Positions 17,561 to 26,448 of a DNA stretch of 64,000 nt are shown piece by piece (within the stretch, counting starts at the first letter, position 1; each line of letters begins with the position of its first letter). The notes beneath the pieces are model-generated. The model did no database searches, was not told where the DNA came from, and saw nothing but the letters and a program-made list of their open reading frames with translations. The DNA is from CAZHCA01 sp964530825 (GTDB taxonomy: Bacteria; Bacteroidota; Bacteroidia; Chitinophagales; Saprospiraceae). The position numbers and the translations under genes are program-made. The stretch spans positions 1 through 64,000 of the forward strand of contig CAZHCA010000023.1 in assembly GCA_964530825.1 (NCBI GenBank), given 5' to 3'.

Positions 17561-18016
17561 ATGAGTACAGGAATTATTTTGGCTTACGTAGGCATCGCCC
17601 TCATGATTGGCCTCTCTGGTGTAGGTAGCGCCATTGGCGTATCCATGGGCGGTAATGCCACGGTAGGTGCCCTGCAAAAGAATGAAAAAGCCTTCGGCAG
17701 CTACATGCTGCTCAGCGCCATGCCCGGCACCCAGGGGCTGTATGGCTTTGCCGGATTTTTCATCATCAATTCTTCGGGTATTCTAACCGACGGAATCACT
17801 ACCCTGCAAGGTATGGCCATCCTGGCTGCGGGGGTTGCGCTGGGCCTGGTTGCCCTCATTTCGGCCATGCGCCAGGGCCAGATCTGTGCCAACGGCATTT
17901 CGAGTATCGGTTCGGGGTACGACGTTTTCGGTAGAACCATTGTCTTGGCTGTATTCCCAGAGTTATACGCCATTGTCGCCTTTGCCGCCACGTTCTTGAT
18001 CAATGCGGGCTTGTAG
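17561..18016 (+). CDS. atpK: V-type ATPase proteolipid subunit K
   Basis: A 151-residue tandem-hairpin proteolipid with four membrane helices. Its sequence matches the Na+ site pattern known from the Enterococcus hirae K ring: T57-Q58 in MPGTQGLYGF (helix 2), Q105 in MRQGQ (helix 3) and E134 in FPELYAI (helix 4). The fifth ligand there is a backbone carbonyl from Leu, replaced here by Met. Na+ coupling is therefore predicted, not shown. It is the last gene of the operon. Confidence 0.93.
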   Translation: MSTGIILAYVGIALMIGLSGVGSAIGVSMGGNATVGALQKNEKAFGSYMLLSAMPGTQGLYGFAGFFIINSSGILTDGITTLQGMAILAAGVALGLVALISAMRQGQICANGISSIGSGYDVFGRTIVLAVFPELYAIVAFAATFLINAGL

Positions 18017-18097
18017 AAAAGATCTTCTTGCTACCGCAAGGATGGGATCCGTCCTAAAAAATTGCAACTTGCGCCCCAAACCATTTTCTTATAACAC

Positions 18098-19309
18098 ATG
18101 CATGTAGCCATCATCGGTGGGGGCGCCGCTGGTTTCTTCGCCGCCATTCAGGTCAGGTCGCACCACCCGAAGGCGAGGGTTACGATCTTTGAGAAAATAC
18201 CCAAGTTGCTTGCCAAGGTGCGCATCTCCGGTGGCGGGCGCTGCAATGTGACCAACGCCTGCCCCTCCCTGAAAGATTTGGTGCAGGCCTACCCACGGGG
18301 CGGTAAACAGCTCAAAGGCGCCTTTCGGATATTCAGCAACCGCCACATGATCGACTGGTTGGAAGAGCGCGGCATTGACCTGGTGGAAGAGGCGCACGGA
18401 CACCTCTTTCCGGCTACCCAAACCTCCCAGACCATTATCGATTGTTTTCTCCGTGAAACGCGTCCGAGGGTTGGTATCCATACCGGACGGGGCGTAGTAC
18501 GTATCGAACCCCGGCGCGACCGGTTAATCCTCCACTTTGCCGGCACCCGTTACCCCTCAGAAGCCGCCGATCGGGTCATTGTAGCTACCGGCGGCTCGCC
18601 CAAACGCAGCGGCCTCGCCTGGTTAGAGGACCTAGGTCACCGCATCATCGACCCCGTACCCTCGCTATTCACCTTCAACATGCCCGGCAACTCGGTACGG
18701 GAACTGATGGGGGTTTCAGCGGACCGGGCGCAGGCCCGTATCTCTACAACCAAGCTACAGGCAGCGGGTCCGGTACTGATCACCCACTGGGGCATGAGCG
18801 GGCCGGCTATCCTCAAGCTCTCAGCCTGGGGCGCCCGCGAGCTCTACGAACGCAATTACCAATTTGAAACCCAAATCAACTGGGCCGACGAGCGCAACCA
18901 GAATGCCGTGGCGGATACCCTTCGGGCCATCGCAAAGGAGCACGCCAAAAAACAACTCTCGAATTACCGACCCTACGGATTGCCCGAGCGTTTATGGCTG
19001 TTTTTACTAGAAAAATGCAACCTCACCCCCGGTAAACGCTGGGAAGAATTGGGCAATAAAGGGCACAACAAACTCGTCAATATCCTGACCCATGATGCCT
19101 ATCCGGTGCAGGGCAAAACCACCTACAAAGAAGAATTCGTCACCAGTGGAGGGGTACATCTCGACGATGTGGATTTTCGGACCCTGCAGAGCAAGATCGT
19201 ACCGGGGCTCTACTTCGCCGGAGAAGTGCTCGACGTCGACGGCATCACGGGCGGTTACAATTTTCAGGCTGCCTGGACGACGGCCTATATTGCCAGCCGG
19301 TTGGGGTAG
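18098..19309 (+). CDS. BaiN/HI0933-family flavoprotein
   Basis: A 403-residue NAD(P)/FAD-dependent oxidoreductase of the HI0933/BaiN family. The N-terminal FAD motif IIGGGAAGFFAAIQ is followed by KVRISGGGRCNVTN near residue 45 and, near the C-terminus, GLYFAGEVLDVDGITGGYNFQAAWTTA, which is diagnostic. Full length. The substrate of this widespread family is mostly unknown. It starts 81 nt after the V-ATPase operon, so cotranscription is possible. Confidence 0.88.
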   Translation: MHVAIIGGGAAGFFAAIQVRSHHPKARVTIFEKIPKLLAKVRISGGGRCNVTNACPSLKDLVQAYPRGGKQLKGAFRIFSNRHMIDWLEERGIDLVEEAHGHLFPATQTSQTIIDCFLRETRPRVGIHTGRGVVRIEPRRDRLILHFAGTRYPSEAADRVIVATGGSPKRSGLAWLEDLGHRIIDPVPSLFTFNMPGNSVRELMGVSADRAQARISTTKLQAAGPVLITHWGMSGPAILKLSAWGARELYERNYQFETQINWADERNQNAVADTLRAIAKEHAKKQLSNYRPYGLPERLWLFLLEKCNLTPGKRWEELGNKGHNKLVNILTHDAYPVQGKTTYKEEFVTSGGVHLDDVDFRTLQSKIVPGLYFAGEVLDVDGITGGYNFQAAWTTAYIASRLG

Positions 19310-19621
19310 GCCTTGGATGGCGATGCGCCCGGCCTGCAGCCCGGATAGTTGATTTGGCCTCCCTGCAAAAGCGGAGACAATCGGAAAAAACAGGTCAGAA
19401 GAATGGGGCGGAGCCATGCAGGAGGATCAACCTTTCCCTACTCTAGATTGACTTTGATTCATTTCACCCAAGATCGCCTGAAATTCGATTATCCAGCTAC
19501 ACGCGAGATGACCTTCGATTTGCTGGAGGCTTTCGATACCGGAGTTGGAAAAATAATTCCCGACCGTAACGGAATTTGGTATATTGGATCAAGCAACTCC
19601 TTCACCTAAACCAATAACCCA
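19310..19621. other. Intergenic region
   Basis: This 312-bp stretch holds a short open frame without family features or a good start context. No gene, promoter or repeat could be supported. Confidence 0.4.
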
Positions 19622-20170
19622 ATGAGAATCTTAAAGTGGTTTTTGATTATCGTTTTCGGCTTAATTGCCGTTTTATTTCTTTTGTATCGCTTTTATCTAT
19701 TACCGCAAACCAAAAAAGCCAGCCCCGAAGACACGGTCATTTTTAACCGGGGCGATCTGAAAATCGAGGTTTTTTACAACCGGCCCTCGGCAAAAGGGCG
19801 CGAAATCTTTGGCGACCTGGTACCCTACGACGAGACCTGGCGCACCGGCGCGAACGAAGCCACGACCTTTGAAACCAACCAGTCCCTGACCATCGACGGG
19901 CAGGAACTGCCGGCCGGCAAGTATACACTCTGGACCGTTCCTCGCCCCAATGAGTGGGAAGTCATTTTCAATAACAAAATGTACGGCTGGGGCGTTGGCT
20001 TCGACGGCAAGGCCTCACGCGATCCGAAACACGACCAGCTCAACGTAACGGTACCCACTCAACGGACCGACAACCCAGTCGAAATGTTTACCATTGCTGT
20101 CGAGGAAGGCCCCGCGCTTCAACTCGCCTGGGACGATACCCGGGTCGTGGTACCAATGCAGACCCGATGA
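19622..20170 (+). CDS. DUF2911 family protein
   Basis: A 182-residue protein with an N-terminal membrane anchor or signal segment (WFLIIVFGLIAVLFLLYRF, residues 6-24) followed by a DUF2911 domain. Typical strands are VEVFYNRPSAKGREIFG-like near 50 and ETWRTGANEATTFE near 72, with a C-terminal strand LAWDDTRVVVPM. It would sit on the outer face of the inner membrane or in the periplasm. The function of DUF2911 is unknown. It is followed by a strong terminator at 20183. Confidence 0.85.
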   Translation: MRILKWFLIIVFGLIAVLFLLYRFYLLPQTKKASPEDTVIFNRGDLKIEVFYNRPSAKGREIFGDLVPYDETWRTGANEATTFETNQSLTIDGQELPAGKYTLWTVPRPNEWEVIFNNKMYGWGVGFDGKASRDPKHDQLNVTVPTQRTDNPVEMFTIAVEEGPALQLAWDDTRVVVPMQTR

Positions 20171-20182
20171 TTTTTCTGTTAC

Positions 20183-20217
20183 AAAGGGGATTCCAGTACA
20201 GTAATCCCCTTTTTTTC
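20183..20217 (+). terminator. Rho-independent terminator
   Basis: A perfect stem AAAGGGGATT/AATCCCCTTT (arms 20183-20192 and 20203-20212, loop 10 nt) runs into a T-tract, 12 nt after the DUF2911 stop. Confidence 0.85.
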
Positions 20218-20332
20218 TTTAAAAACCATTTTTATAGTTAATTTTTCTAATTATTGCTCAGGTATTGGATAATTGTTACTTAATCTAGAAATTGTTAGGG
20301 ATACATTTTTTCCCTTAATAATTTTCAAGTTC

Positions 20333-21580
20333 ATGGAACACCAAATGAAACCCGAAAGTCTGATGATGACCTACGGTTACAAACCGGAGTTATCGGAAGG
20401 CGCAGTAAAATGTCCTATATTCCAGACTTCCACTTTTGCATTCCAAACGGCAGAGGAGGGAAAAGCCTTTTTCGAAGTAGCTTACGGCAAGCGCGAAAAA
20501 CTGCCCAATGAAGAACTAGGGCTAATCTACAGTCGAATCAATAACCCTGATCTGGAGATCCTGGAAAACCGCTTATGTCTGTGGGACCAAGCCGAGGATT
20601 GCGCCGTTTTTGAAAGCGGCATGTCGGCCATCACTACGGTATTGCTAGAGTTTTTATCCCCAGGTGATTTGTTATTGTACAGTACACCACTCTACGGAGG
20701 TACTGACCACTTCATCCATCACTTTTTGCCTAAACTGGGCATCCACACGTTGGGTTTCAAACCCGGGCAGGAGCGCGCCGAGATTGAAGCGATGCTGCAG
20801 GCTTCGGGCTACGCCGATCGCCTGCGGATGATTTACATCGAAACGCCCGCCAATCCTACCAACGATCTGATTGACATCAGTTGCTGCAAAACGGTAGCGA
20901 ATGCCTACAGCACGATGGAAAGCCCTGTCTTTATCGCTGTAGACAACACCTACATGGGGCCACTTTGGCAGCACCCGCTCCGGTTGGGCGCCGATTTGGT
21001 GATGTACTCAGCCACCAAATACATCGGCGGCCACAGCGACATCATTGCCGGCGCCGTACTCGGGAGTAAAGCGCTCATGGCCCGTATCAAGACCCTGCGC
21101 ACCTTCCTAGGCAATATGGCGGGCCCCTGGACAGGGTGGTTGCTCATGCGGAGCCTGGAAACGCTCAAATTGCGCATGGAGCAACAGCAACGCAATGCGG
21201 TTGAAGTAGCCCGCTACCTGCAGGCCCACCCAAAAGTTACCCACGTCAACTATTTGGGGTTGATTGAGCCCGGTACGCCCGAACACGATATCCTGCAAAA
21301 GCAATATTCGGGAACCGGCGCCATGCTATCCTTTCATATTCAAGGTGGCGAGAGCGAGGCTTTTGCTTTTCTGAACGCTCTGCGATTGATAAAATTAGCC
21401 GTTAGCCTGGGTAGTACGGAAAGTCTGGCAGAGCACCCGAAACCCATGACGCACGCCGGCGTAGACGCAAACCACTTGCAAGAGATGGGCATTACCGATG
21501 CCTTGGTGCGCCTGTCGATCGGGGTGGAAAATTATGCCGACATTATTTGGGATATCGAACAAGCCCTGGAGCAAATATAG
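20333..21580 (+). CDS. Cys/Met metabolism PLP enzyme (cystathionine gamma-synthase / methionine gamma-lyase family)
   Basis: A 415-residue fold-type I PLP enzyme. The Schiff-base Lys is in SATKYIGGHSD near residue 229. ESGMSAITT near 105 gives the phosphate-binding turn, YSRINNPDLEILENRL near 65 is the cofactor and substrate loop, and SLGSTESLAEHP near 363 is typical. The start at 20333 gives MEHQMKPESL; the frame extends 20 codons upstream but without family sequence. Family members catalyse gamma-elimination or gamma-replacement on sulfur amino acids, and which reaction applies here is not decidable. The secreted ADP-ribosylglycohydrolase gene starts 10 nt later. Confidence 0.88.
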   Translation: MEHQMKPESLMMTYGYKPELSEGAVKCPIFQTSTFAFQTAEEGKAFFEVAYGKREKLPNEELGLIYSRINNPDLEILENRLCLWDQAEDCAVFESGMSAITTVLLEFLSPGDLLLYSTPLYGGTDHFIHHFLPKLGIHTLGFKPGQERAEIEAMLQASGYADRLRMIYIETPANPTNDLIDISCCKTVANAYSTMESPVFIAVDNTYMGPLWQHPLRLGADLVMYSATKYIGGHSDIIAGAVLGSKALMARIKTLRTFLGNMAGPWTGWLLMRSLETLKLRMEQQQRNAVEVARYLQAHPKVTHVNYLGLIEPGTPEHDILQKQYSGTGAMLSFHIQGGESEAFAFLNALRLIKLAVSLGSTESLAEHPKPMTHAGVDANHLQEMGITDALVRLSIGVENYADIIWDIEQALEQI

Positions 21581-21590
21581 TATATCAATT

Positions 21591-22955
21591 ATGTTGAAGA
21601 CCGAGCTAGTACCAGGTAGTCTTCCTGTGATCTTGTCTTTCATCCTTCTAGTGGGCGGCACGGCAAGAAGCCAAAGCCAAACGCTATCCCCTGAGGCTTC
21701 AGCGGCAAACCGAATCATCTCTCGGTCGGACTATCACGATGCCCTCTACGGCTTTTGGCTGGGACAGTGTATCGCCAACTGGACCGGCCTGGTCACCGAA
21801 ATGGACAAAATTGGTAATATCGGAGACATCCAGACGGGACCCTTCTACACTCGCGACGATTGGGGAGCACCCGACCAGCCCAATATCTGGAACCCCGAGC
21901 ACCCCAGCGATATCAGTGACACTATCGGTTTTGTATTCGAAGACCCAGGAGCAGTTTGGGGTGCCGACGATGATACCGACATCGAGTACCTGTACCAGCA
22001 CTTACTCGACACCTTCCAAACCGCCATCCTAAAGCCCGAGCAAATCCGGCAAGGCTGGCTACGCCATATTCGGCCCGAGGAAGAAAATTACCTCTGGGTT
22101 TCTAACCAGACTGCTTACGACTTGATGCGAAAGGGCCTGCTCCCCCCAGCCACCAGCGATCCAGACCGCAACCCGCACTACGAAATGATTGATGCCCAAC
22201 TGACGACCGAAATCTTCGGGCTTTTCGCACCAGGACGCCCCGACCTAGCGCTAGAGATGGCCTACCTACCCATTCGCACCACTGCCCGGGGCAACGCCGC
22301 CTGGATCGCCGAATTTTACATCATCATGCACAGTTTGGCGGCTGTAGTCGATACGAACCAGTCGCGCATCCAACAAATCCGCTGGATGGCCGACAGCGCC
22401 CGCACTCACCTTCCCGATACGAGCTATGCTGCCAAAATGTACGATTTTGTGCTGGATCAACACCAATCGGGGGCATCATGGGAAATGGCGCGCGATGCCA
22501 TCTACCAACGCTACCAAGTTGCACAGGATGACGGCTACGATTTTACCAGCCGGGAACTGTACTGCAATGCCTGCTATGCCGCCGGAATTAACTTTGCCGC
22601 CAGCCTGATAAGTTTGTTTTACGGCGAGGGCAACCTGAAGGCGACCATTAAAATCGGTGCTCTGGCCGGCTGGGACAGCGATAACCCGACCGCCACCTGG
22701 GCCGGCTTGTTGGGTTTTATGTATGGAAAAAAAGGAATCGAGGCCGCCTTTGGCCGCAAGTTTGCCGAGCGCTTTCACATCCACCGTACAAGGCGCAACT
22801 TTACACATGGCGTTGACCACTTCGACCGTATGGCAGAACAAGGCTGCTCCATTGTGGATCGCGTAGTGCAAGAGCTAATGGGCGGTAAACTCAATTCGCA
22901 GCAACAGGAATGGGTGTTACCAACCGGATCCTCTTCCCTGCCGGCTGCGGAATGA
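21591..22955 (+). CDS. Secreted ADP-ribosylglycohydrolase family protein
   Basis: A 454-residue protein with a signal peptide (hydrophobic residues 10-27, ending near ARSQSQ) and an ADP-ribosylglycohydrolase fold. The N-terminal DALYGFWLGQCIANWTGL segment opens the domain. The acidic metal motif DDDTDIEYLY lies near residue 126, and the C-terminal GWDSDNPTATWAGLLG near 361 supplies the second metal-binding Asp pair. Family enzymes remove ADP-ribose from proteins or small molecules; export of such an enzyme is unusual. The start at 21591 follows the PLP enzyme gene by 10 nt, suggesting one transcript. The substrate outside the cytoplasm is unknown. Confidence 0.85.
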   Translation: MLKTELVPGSLPVILSFILLVGGTARSQSQTLSPEASAANRIISRSDYHDALYGFWLGQCIANWTGLVTEMDKIGNIGDIQTGPFYTRDDWGAPDQPNIWNPEHPSDISDTIGFVFEDPGAVWGADDDTDIEYLYQHLLDTFQTAILKPEQIRQGWLRHIRPEEENYLWVSNQTAYDLMRKGLLPPATSDPDRNPHYEMIDAQLTTEIFGLFAPGRPDLALEMAYLPIRTTARGNAAWIAEFYIIMHSLAAVVDTNQSRIQQIRWMADSARTHLPDTSYAAKMYDFVLDQHQSGASWEMARDAIYQRYQVAQDDGYDFTSRELYCNACYAAGINFAASLISLFYGEGNLKATIKIGALAGWDSDNPTATWAGLLGFMYGKKGIEAAFGRKFAERFHIHRTRRNFTHGVDHFDRMAEQGCSIVDRVVQELMGGKLNSQQQEWVLPTGSSSLPAAE

Positions 22956-22975
22956 GCAGGTTTGTGCTAAATTTG
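22945..22975 (+). promoter_or_regulatory. Putative bacteroidetal promoter
   Basis: TAAATTTG (22968-22975) fits the -7 consensus TAnnTTTG, with CTG 20 nt upstream in place of TTG. It lies 26 nt before the esterase start at 23001. Confidence 0.5.
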
Positions 22976-23000
22976 CCGGACCATTGCGCCAACCTAAAAA

Positions 23001-23912
23001 ATGACCATGAAAAAGAAGAGACTCTTTTTTTCCGGCCTGTTCTTTCTAGGCCTCAGCTTTGCCCTTAAAGCCCAAGAGGAAGTGCCGATCGCGGAGGATA
23101 TCCGAAAGCAGACCTTTGCTTTTGTAGAGCGCGACTCCACCCTGCGCCTGGATTTTTACCAGTCGGAGGGGGAGGACGAAGTACGGCCGTTGCTCATCTT
23201 TGTTTTCGGGGGTGGTTTTTACACTGGTAAGAGGAACGCTCCTTACTACAACCACTATTTTAACACCTTGGTAAAAAACGGATTGAAGGTCGCTGCTATC
23301 GACTACCGCTTGGGGCTTAAGGGGCAATACGACGAGGTTGGCGTTTTTAATACCCAGCCATTAGAAAACGCCATTCAATTGGCGGTAGCAGACCTATACG
23401 CCGCCACTGCCTATCTGCTGGAACGCTCCGGAGCATTGGGTATCGATCCTGAGCGCATAATCCTTTCCGGGTCCAGTGCGGGTGCCATCACTTCCCTACA
23501 CGGCGATTGGCACAAGCGCAACCAGGATGCGGTAGCTGCAGCTCTGCCGACTGGTTTTCAGTATGCCGGCGTTATCGCCTTCGCTGGTGCCATCTTTAGC
23601 ACAACCGGCAAGCCCAGATATGATATCCCCCCAGCGCCCACTATGCTCTTTCACGGTACCGAGGACTCTACTGTCCCCTACAACAAGGTCAAGCTATTCA
23701 ACAAAGGGTTTTTCGGCTCGAATTTCCTGGCCAAACGATTTGGAAAGCAAGGCTATCCCTATTACTTCCTTCGGGTAAAGGGAGCCGATCACTCCATCGC
23801 CTCAACGCCCATGTACAACCACAGCGAAAAGATTTTGCGCTTTATCGAAAAGGCAATTCTGGAAGACAGGTCTTACCAGTTTGAAGCTACCCTGAATCCT
23901 CTGGTCGACTAG
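23001..23912 (+). CDS. Secreted alpha/beta hydrolase (carboxylesterase-like)
   Basis: A 303-residue exported hydrolase with a signal peptide ending ALKAQ near residue 25. Motifs are FGGGF near 72 (oxyanion hole, HGGG-like), nucleophile SGSSAG near 156-161, Asp in HGTEDSTVPY near 218 and His in GADHSIAS near 258. An internal Met at 23007 is an equally good start. The nearest functional group is carboxylesterase/BD-FAE-type; the substrate is unknown. It converges with the TspO-like gene, overlapping by 4 nt at the stops. Confidence 0.85.
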   Translation: MTMKKKRLFFSGLFFLGLSFALKAQEEVPIAEDIRKQTFAFVERDSTLRLDFYQSEGEDEVRPLLIFVFGGGFYTGKRNAPYYNHYFNTLVKNGLKVAAIDYRLGLKGQYDEVGVFNTQPLENAIQLAVADLYAATAYLLERSGALGIDPERIILSGSSAGAITSLHGDWHKRNQDAVAAALPTGFQYAGVIAFAGAIFSTTGKPRYDIPPAPTMLFHGTEDSTVPYNKVKLFNKGFFGSNFLAKRFGKQGYPYYFLRVKGADHSIASTPMYNHSEKILRFIEKAILEDRSYQFEATLNPLVD

Positions 23913-24646
23913 CTGCGCACTGCCGACCGCAGGGATACGCTACCCACAACGAAAAGAAAAAGGGCCATGACGACTGCCAGCCAGAATAGATCCTCCTCCT
24001 GCCCATTCAAGCGCACAGCTATGCCGGTGTAGGCCCACACGAGTGCTAAAGCAAACATGCCGCCCCGGTGGTGCAGGACCATCCAGCCCCCGATAGTCAC
24101 GCCTACTGTCAGTAGGAAAGCCGTCCAGAACCGGGGACTGGGCAGCATATCTCCTAAACCGCGCGACACCAGAAAAGCCGCCGCATTCGCCATGGTCGCA
24201 ACGCTTATCCATCCCAGATAGATGGCGAAGGGGGCCCAACCCGCCCAAAAGCGTGGCCCGGAGGCCAAGGCGTAATAGGGCCGTAGCTTACTGTAAAGCC
24301 CAATCAGGGTTATTAGTAATGCGACCATGATGACCAGCGATAGCCACAGCATTTCGTAATGCCAGGCGAACAACCAGGCAATATTTAGAGCACAGGAAAT
24401 GGGGAATTCCAGGCCGGTAAGGTACACCAACTCGTCGTCGCGCCATTGCCGCAGAATGAAATAGCCCAACAGCAGGTAAATAACCAGCCAAATGGAAAAG
24501 GTGTACCCCGCCGGTACGAAAAGATTGTCGTAGCGGGCGGCAATATCGCCGGTGTCGCCGTTGCCAATAGGTAAGGCATTGGCCAGGAAATTCACCATCA
24601 GCATGAGCAGGAAGGCGATGGTATTGGTGAGGGCGCGGGAGGTCAT
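23909..24646 (-). CDS. TspO/MBR-like tryptophan-rich membrane protein
   Basis: A 245-residue integral membrane protein with about seven helices. Segments such as VPAGYTFSIWLVIYLLLG near residue 45 and NIAWLFAWHYEMLWLSLVIM near 85 match the TspO/MBR-related tryptophan-rich family. It is longer than classic TspO (about 160 residues) because of extra C-terminal helices, a known subgroup whose ligand is not established. Read from the minus strand, convergent with the esterase gene and upstream of nothing in the same direction. Confidence 0.75.
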   Translation of the reverse strand: MTSRALTNTIAFLLMLMVNFLANALPIGNGDTGDIAARYDNLFVPAGYTFSIWLVIYLLLGYFILRQWRDDELVYLTGLEFPISCALNIAWLFAWHYEMLWLSLVIMVALLITLIGLYSKLRPYYALASGPRFWAGWAPFAIYLGWISVATMANAAAFLVSRGLGDMLPSPRFWTAFLLTVGVTIGGWMVLHHRGGMFALALVWAYTGIAVRLNGQEEDLFWLAVVMALFLFVVGSVSLRSAVRS

Positions 24647-24782
24647 GATTTTTACCTGGAAGGTAGGAAATTTCGGGTAGGGCCCCTACCGGTTACCGGC
24701 GAATTGTAGCAGGAATTGACCCTTCAACCTCCCCTCCGGTTCCCCCATCAGGATGTAGGCTTTGTACCGGCGGCTGCGGGGT

Positions 24783-25640
24783 CTAAACTGCTGTAGTGGT
24801 GCCAGCCATGGTAACCTCCATCTGGGGAAACGGAATGTGGATCCCCGTTTCGTCAAACGCCAGTTTGACCTGCTCTTGCATGAAAAAACGCGCAGGAAAA
24901 TAATCCTCATTTGAGGTCCAGAACCGCACAGTAAAATTCACCGAACTATCGCCTAACTCCTTAACGAAGACGTCAAGACCGCGGTTTTCCAGATAGCCGG
25001 GGCATTTTTTTACCGTCTCGATAAGGATTTGCCGAGCCGTGGCGATGTCATCCTGGTACCCGATGCCGAAGGTCATATCGTGGCGACGCAACGACTCTGC
25101 GCTAAAGTTTTCGATAGGTCCCGAGATAATAATCCCATTGGGAATGATGACGCGATGATTGTCAAAGGTCAGGATGATCGTACTGAACAATTGGATCGAT
25201 TGGACGGTGCCCGAGTATCCCTGAGCGGTAATCCACTCCCCGCTGCGGTAAGGCTTGAAAACGAGCACCAGGATGCCGGCAGCCAGGTTACCCAGCGCAC
25301 CTTGCAGGGCCAGACCGAGGGCAAAACCCAAAGCACCGATGGCCGCCGCTAACGAGGTCGTTTCTACCCCCAAAATCGCAATGGCCGAAATGACCACCAA
25401 TATTTTAAGTACCAAACTCAACGTGCGATCCAGAAATGACCGCACATCCACATCAAGCTGAGGACTACGCTTTTCAATCTGCCGGTTGATCCGGCTCATT
25501 AAAAAGTTGACAAAGGGAAAACCAAATATTAATACGGCAAAAAAAGCCGCAAGTCGGGGAATAAGCTGGACAATAGCCGCCAGAATGTCATTGAGAATTT
25601 CCACAGGGTTGTAGGTATTGATTATTGCCTTAAAGCACAA
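24783..25640 (-). CDS. MscS-family mechanosensitive channel
   Basis: A 285-residue small-conductance channel. Three membrane helices (about residues 15-45, 68-90 and 95-125) end in the pore helix AAAIGALGFALGLALQGALGNLAAGI, then the beta domain VFKPYRSGEWITAQGYSGTVQSI and a C-terminal alpha/beta vestibule. The family function is release of solutes on osmotic downshock. The first codon at 25640 is TTG; a GTG at 25604 (273 residues) is the alternative and no ATG fits. The TetR gene lies 75 nt upstream, and a palindrome (25637-25657) covers this start region. Confidence 0.85.
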   Translation of the reverse strand: MCFKAIINTYNPVEILNDILAAIVQLIPRLAAFFAVLIFGFPFVNFLMSRINRQIEKRSPQLDVDVRSFLDRTLSLVLKILVVISAIAILGVETTSLAAAIGALGFALGLALQGALGNLAAGILVLVFKPYRSGEWITAQGYSGTVQSIQLFSTIILTFDNHRVIIPNGIIISGPIENFSAESLRRHDMTFGIGYQDDIATARQILIETVKKCPGYLENRGLDVFVKELGDSSVNFTVRFWTSNEDYFPARFFMQEQVKLAFDETGIHIPFPQMEVTMAGTTTAV

Positions 25641-25657
25641 ACATTTTTTTTGTTTGT
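25637..25657. promoter_or_regulatory. Palindromic operator candidate before mscS-like gene
   Basis: ACAAACA-T7-TGTTTGT is a perfect inverted repeat between the tetR and mscS-like genes. Both flanks, AAAGCACAAACAT (25632-25644) and TTTTGTTTGTTAT (25648-25660), recur upstream of tetR. Confidence 0.5.
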
Positions 25658-25714
25658 TATGGATTCCCGAAAAAAAATAATCCGACTGCTCGGTTCTCGG
25701 TTACCACGAAACAC

Positions 25715-26359
25715 TCACCCCTCTTCGGGGTACAGCAGGTCCATTTGGCGAACGCCCTCTTCGGTGAGAAAGGGTCGGTAAAGTTCCAAAATCCAGCGTA
25801 GATAGAGCGGCTTGGCCTGCTCGAACTCCAAGCGATGACCATATAATCTGAAATGAAAAATCCAGGCCGAAAAGAGCGCAGTAAACTGAAAGAAAAAGCC
25901 ATCAAAGGTAGCCTCTTCCAATAGCCGGCTTGAAAGCACATCCTTTCGGACCAGTCGTTCAATTTCCCGGCGCACATTCCGCCGCCCTTGCTCGTAGGTT
26001 TTATGGGTATGCTGCACCACACCCTGACTATCGAGGCAGGAACTCAAAATATAGACGATGGCAGACTGGTACCTATACTGCAGATCCAGCAAAGCGCTGA
26101 AATAATGCTGGTGGCTTCGGAGTGGTAATTCCTGAGTAGGGTGCTGATTATCGTCGTTTAATTTTTGGCGCTCCTCTTCGTAGGCCTGCGCAATGGCTAA
26201 AAAGAGCCGCTCCTTGGTGGGGAAAAAGTGATTGATACGGCCACGACTTACTCCCATCTGACCAGCAAGCCGGTTAAGGGTGATTCGCAACCCCTCCCGA
26301 TTGAAGATACTGGTCGCTGATGCTATGATTTGGTTCTTCGAATATTCCCCTTTTTCCAT
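25715..26359 (-). CDS. TetR-family regulator
   Basis: A 214-residue regulator. Residues 1-55 are a TetR-type helix-turn-helix (IIASATSIFNREGLRITLNRLAGQMGVSRGRINHFFPTKE, read in two halves), followed by an all-helical ligand domain rich in aromatic residues. It lies 75 nt upstream of the MscS-like channel on the same strand, and both genes have shared 13-mers in their upstream regions. Autoregulation and control of the channel are therefore likely but inferred. The inducer is unknown. Confidence 0.82.
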   Translation of the reverse strand: MEKGEYSKNQIIASATSIFNREGLRITLNRLAGQMGVSRGRINHFFPTKERLFLAIAQAYEEERQKLNDDNQHPTQELPLRSHQHYFSALLDLQYRYQSAIVYILSSCLDSQGVVQHTHKTYEQGRRNVRREIERLVRKDVLSSRLLEEATFDGFFFQFTALFSAWIFHFRLYGHRLEFEQAKPLYLRWILELYRPFLTEEGVRQMDLLYPEEG

Positions 26360-26360
26360 T

Positions 26361-26448
26361 ACAAAAAAATATTTTGTTTGTTATTGCGATGTAATCTTTC
26401 CAAGCAACTGCCATGCTGCATCGTAATAAAGGAAAAAAGCACAAACAT
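26361..26448. promoter_or_regulatory. Repeated sites upstream of tetR
   Basis: TTTTGTTTGTTAT (26373-26385) and AAAGCACAAACAT (26436-26448) are exact copies of the two arms found at 25632-25660. ACAAA...TTTGT (26361-26381) forms an imperfect palindrome directly before the tetR start. Confidence 0.5.

Noticed and set aside
19349..19609. 86-codon open frame
   Set aside because: Low-complexity basic N-terminus, no motif, no plausible promoter or partner.
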